Shown here one piece after another: positions 19,676 through 20,000 of a stretch of 20,000 nt of DNA. Both the position numbers and the translations under genes were made by a program. The notes beneath the pieces are model-generated. The model saw nothing but the letters and a program-made list of their open reading frames with translations, did no database searches and had not been told where the DNA came from. The stretch spans positions 111,262-131,261 of the forward strand of contig CM060340.1 of the NCBI GenBank assembly GCA_030674155.1, written 5' to 3'. Within the stretch, counting starts at the first letter, position 1, and every line of letters begins with the position of its first letter. This DNA is from Stramonita haemastoma (Eukaryota > Mollusca > Gastropoda > Neogastropoda > Muricidae).

Positions 19676-20000
19676 TCCTCTTCATGTAAAAGAGATTTAT
19701 TCCAATGTCAGTGCAGTTCACATCAATAATTTTCGCTGTGGTGACTGCAATTTTAGCACAAGCTTTTATCACTACGACCTAGAACTCTGCTTTGACAGAC
19801 AAAAAATCCTCTGAAGTTGGAGTATAGTTGCCTGTATGCCACGGTACTTGAAAACAACCGTACATGTACACGTCTCATGTTGTGTGTACTTAGGATTTCC
19901 CAGTGATTCTCAGGCAGTCAGACAGAGAGAGTGCATATTGTGGATCACTCTCAGGGTGTCAAGACAGAGAACGCCTAACAGCGGAACACATGTTGATTGA

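Larger units (their letters stand above)
18425..20000 (-). other. Gene A intron 1 (partial)
   Basis: Collinear with the left intron 1: unique DNA, a shortened 48-bp minisatellite, a shortened GAA tract and the 5S-headed SINE. It runs off the right edge. With an offset of about 14719 bp, exon 1 of gene A would fall near 20519-20721. Confidence 0.55.

Overview
This is a piece of a eukaryotic nuclear genome, most likely from a marine mollusc (a gastropod is the best guess). The evidence is split genes with GT-AG introns, tRNA- and 5S rRNA-derived SINEs of invertebrate type, a LINE 3' remnant, and a very heavy load of simple repeats. By eye, about a quarter of the window is microsatellite and roughly another tenth is minisatellite. 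Almost all long open frames are read-throughs of stop-free repeats and are not genes.

The coding content is two tandem paralogous genes, both on the minus strand and both cut by the window edges. Reading donors, acceptors and phases by hand gives one four-exon model. Exon 1 encodes a signal peptide and a short spacer. Exon 2 encodes a stalk of 7-residue repeats, predicted coiled coil. Exon 3 is a 63-nt exon that opens a cysteine-rich domain. Exon 4 holds the rest of that domain and the stop. Intron phases are 2-1-1 and all junctions agree. The domain looks like the non-collagenous domain of invertebrate proteins annotated 'short-chain collagen C4-like', but here it sits behind a coiled coil instead of a collagen helix. 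The likely product is a secreted oligomeric glycoprotein.

Layout: gene B (left copy) runs from exon 1 (5800-6002) through exon 2 (2578-2888) to exon 3 (269-331); its last exon is off the left edge. Gene A (right copy) has exon 2 (18093-18424), exon 3 (16250-16312) and exon 4 (14062-14513); its exon 1 should lie about 0.5-0.7 kb beyond the right edge. Positions 1-~5260 and ~16027-20000 are the two copies of a direct duplication. The offset falls from 15981 bp near exon 3 to about 14719 bp at the right edge because repeats between them differ in length. Between the genes (6.05-14.06 kb) there is no convincing gene. That stretch holds tRNA-derived SINEs in both orientations, a LINE tail, three minisatellites or local repeats, and many (CA)n and (GA)n tracts.

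The main points of interest are: the coiled-coil/C4-domain architecture; heptad-number change between paralogs; a 220-bp tract of perfect identity around exon 3 inside otherwise slightly diverged duplicates; simple repeats lying within about 80 nt of the 5' splice site in every intron seen; a long GAA/GGA purine tract in the sense strand of intron 1; and SINEs whose heads join a tRNA-like piece to a 5S rRNA-like piece.
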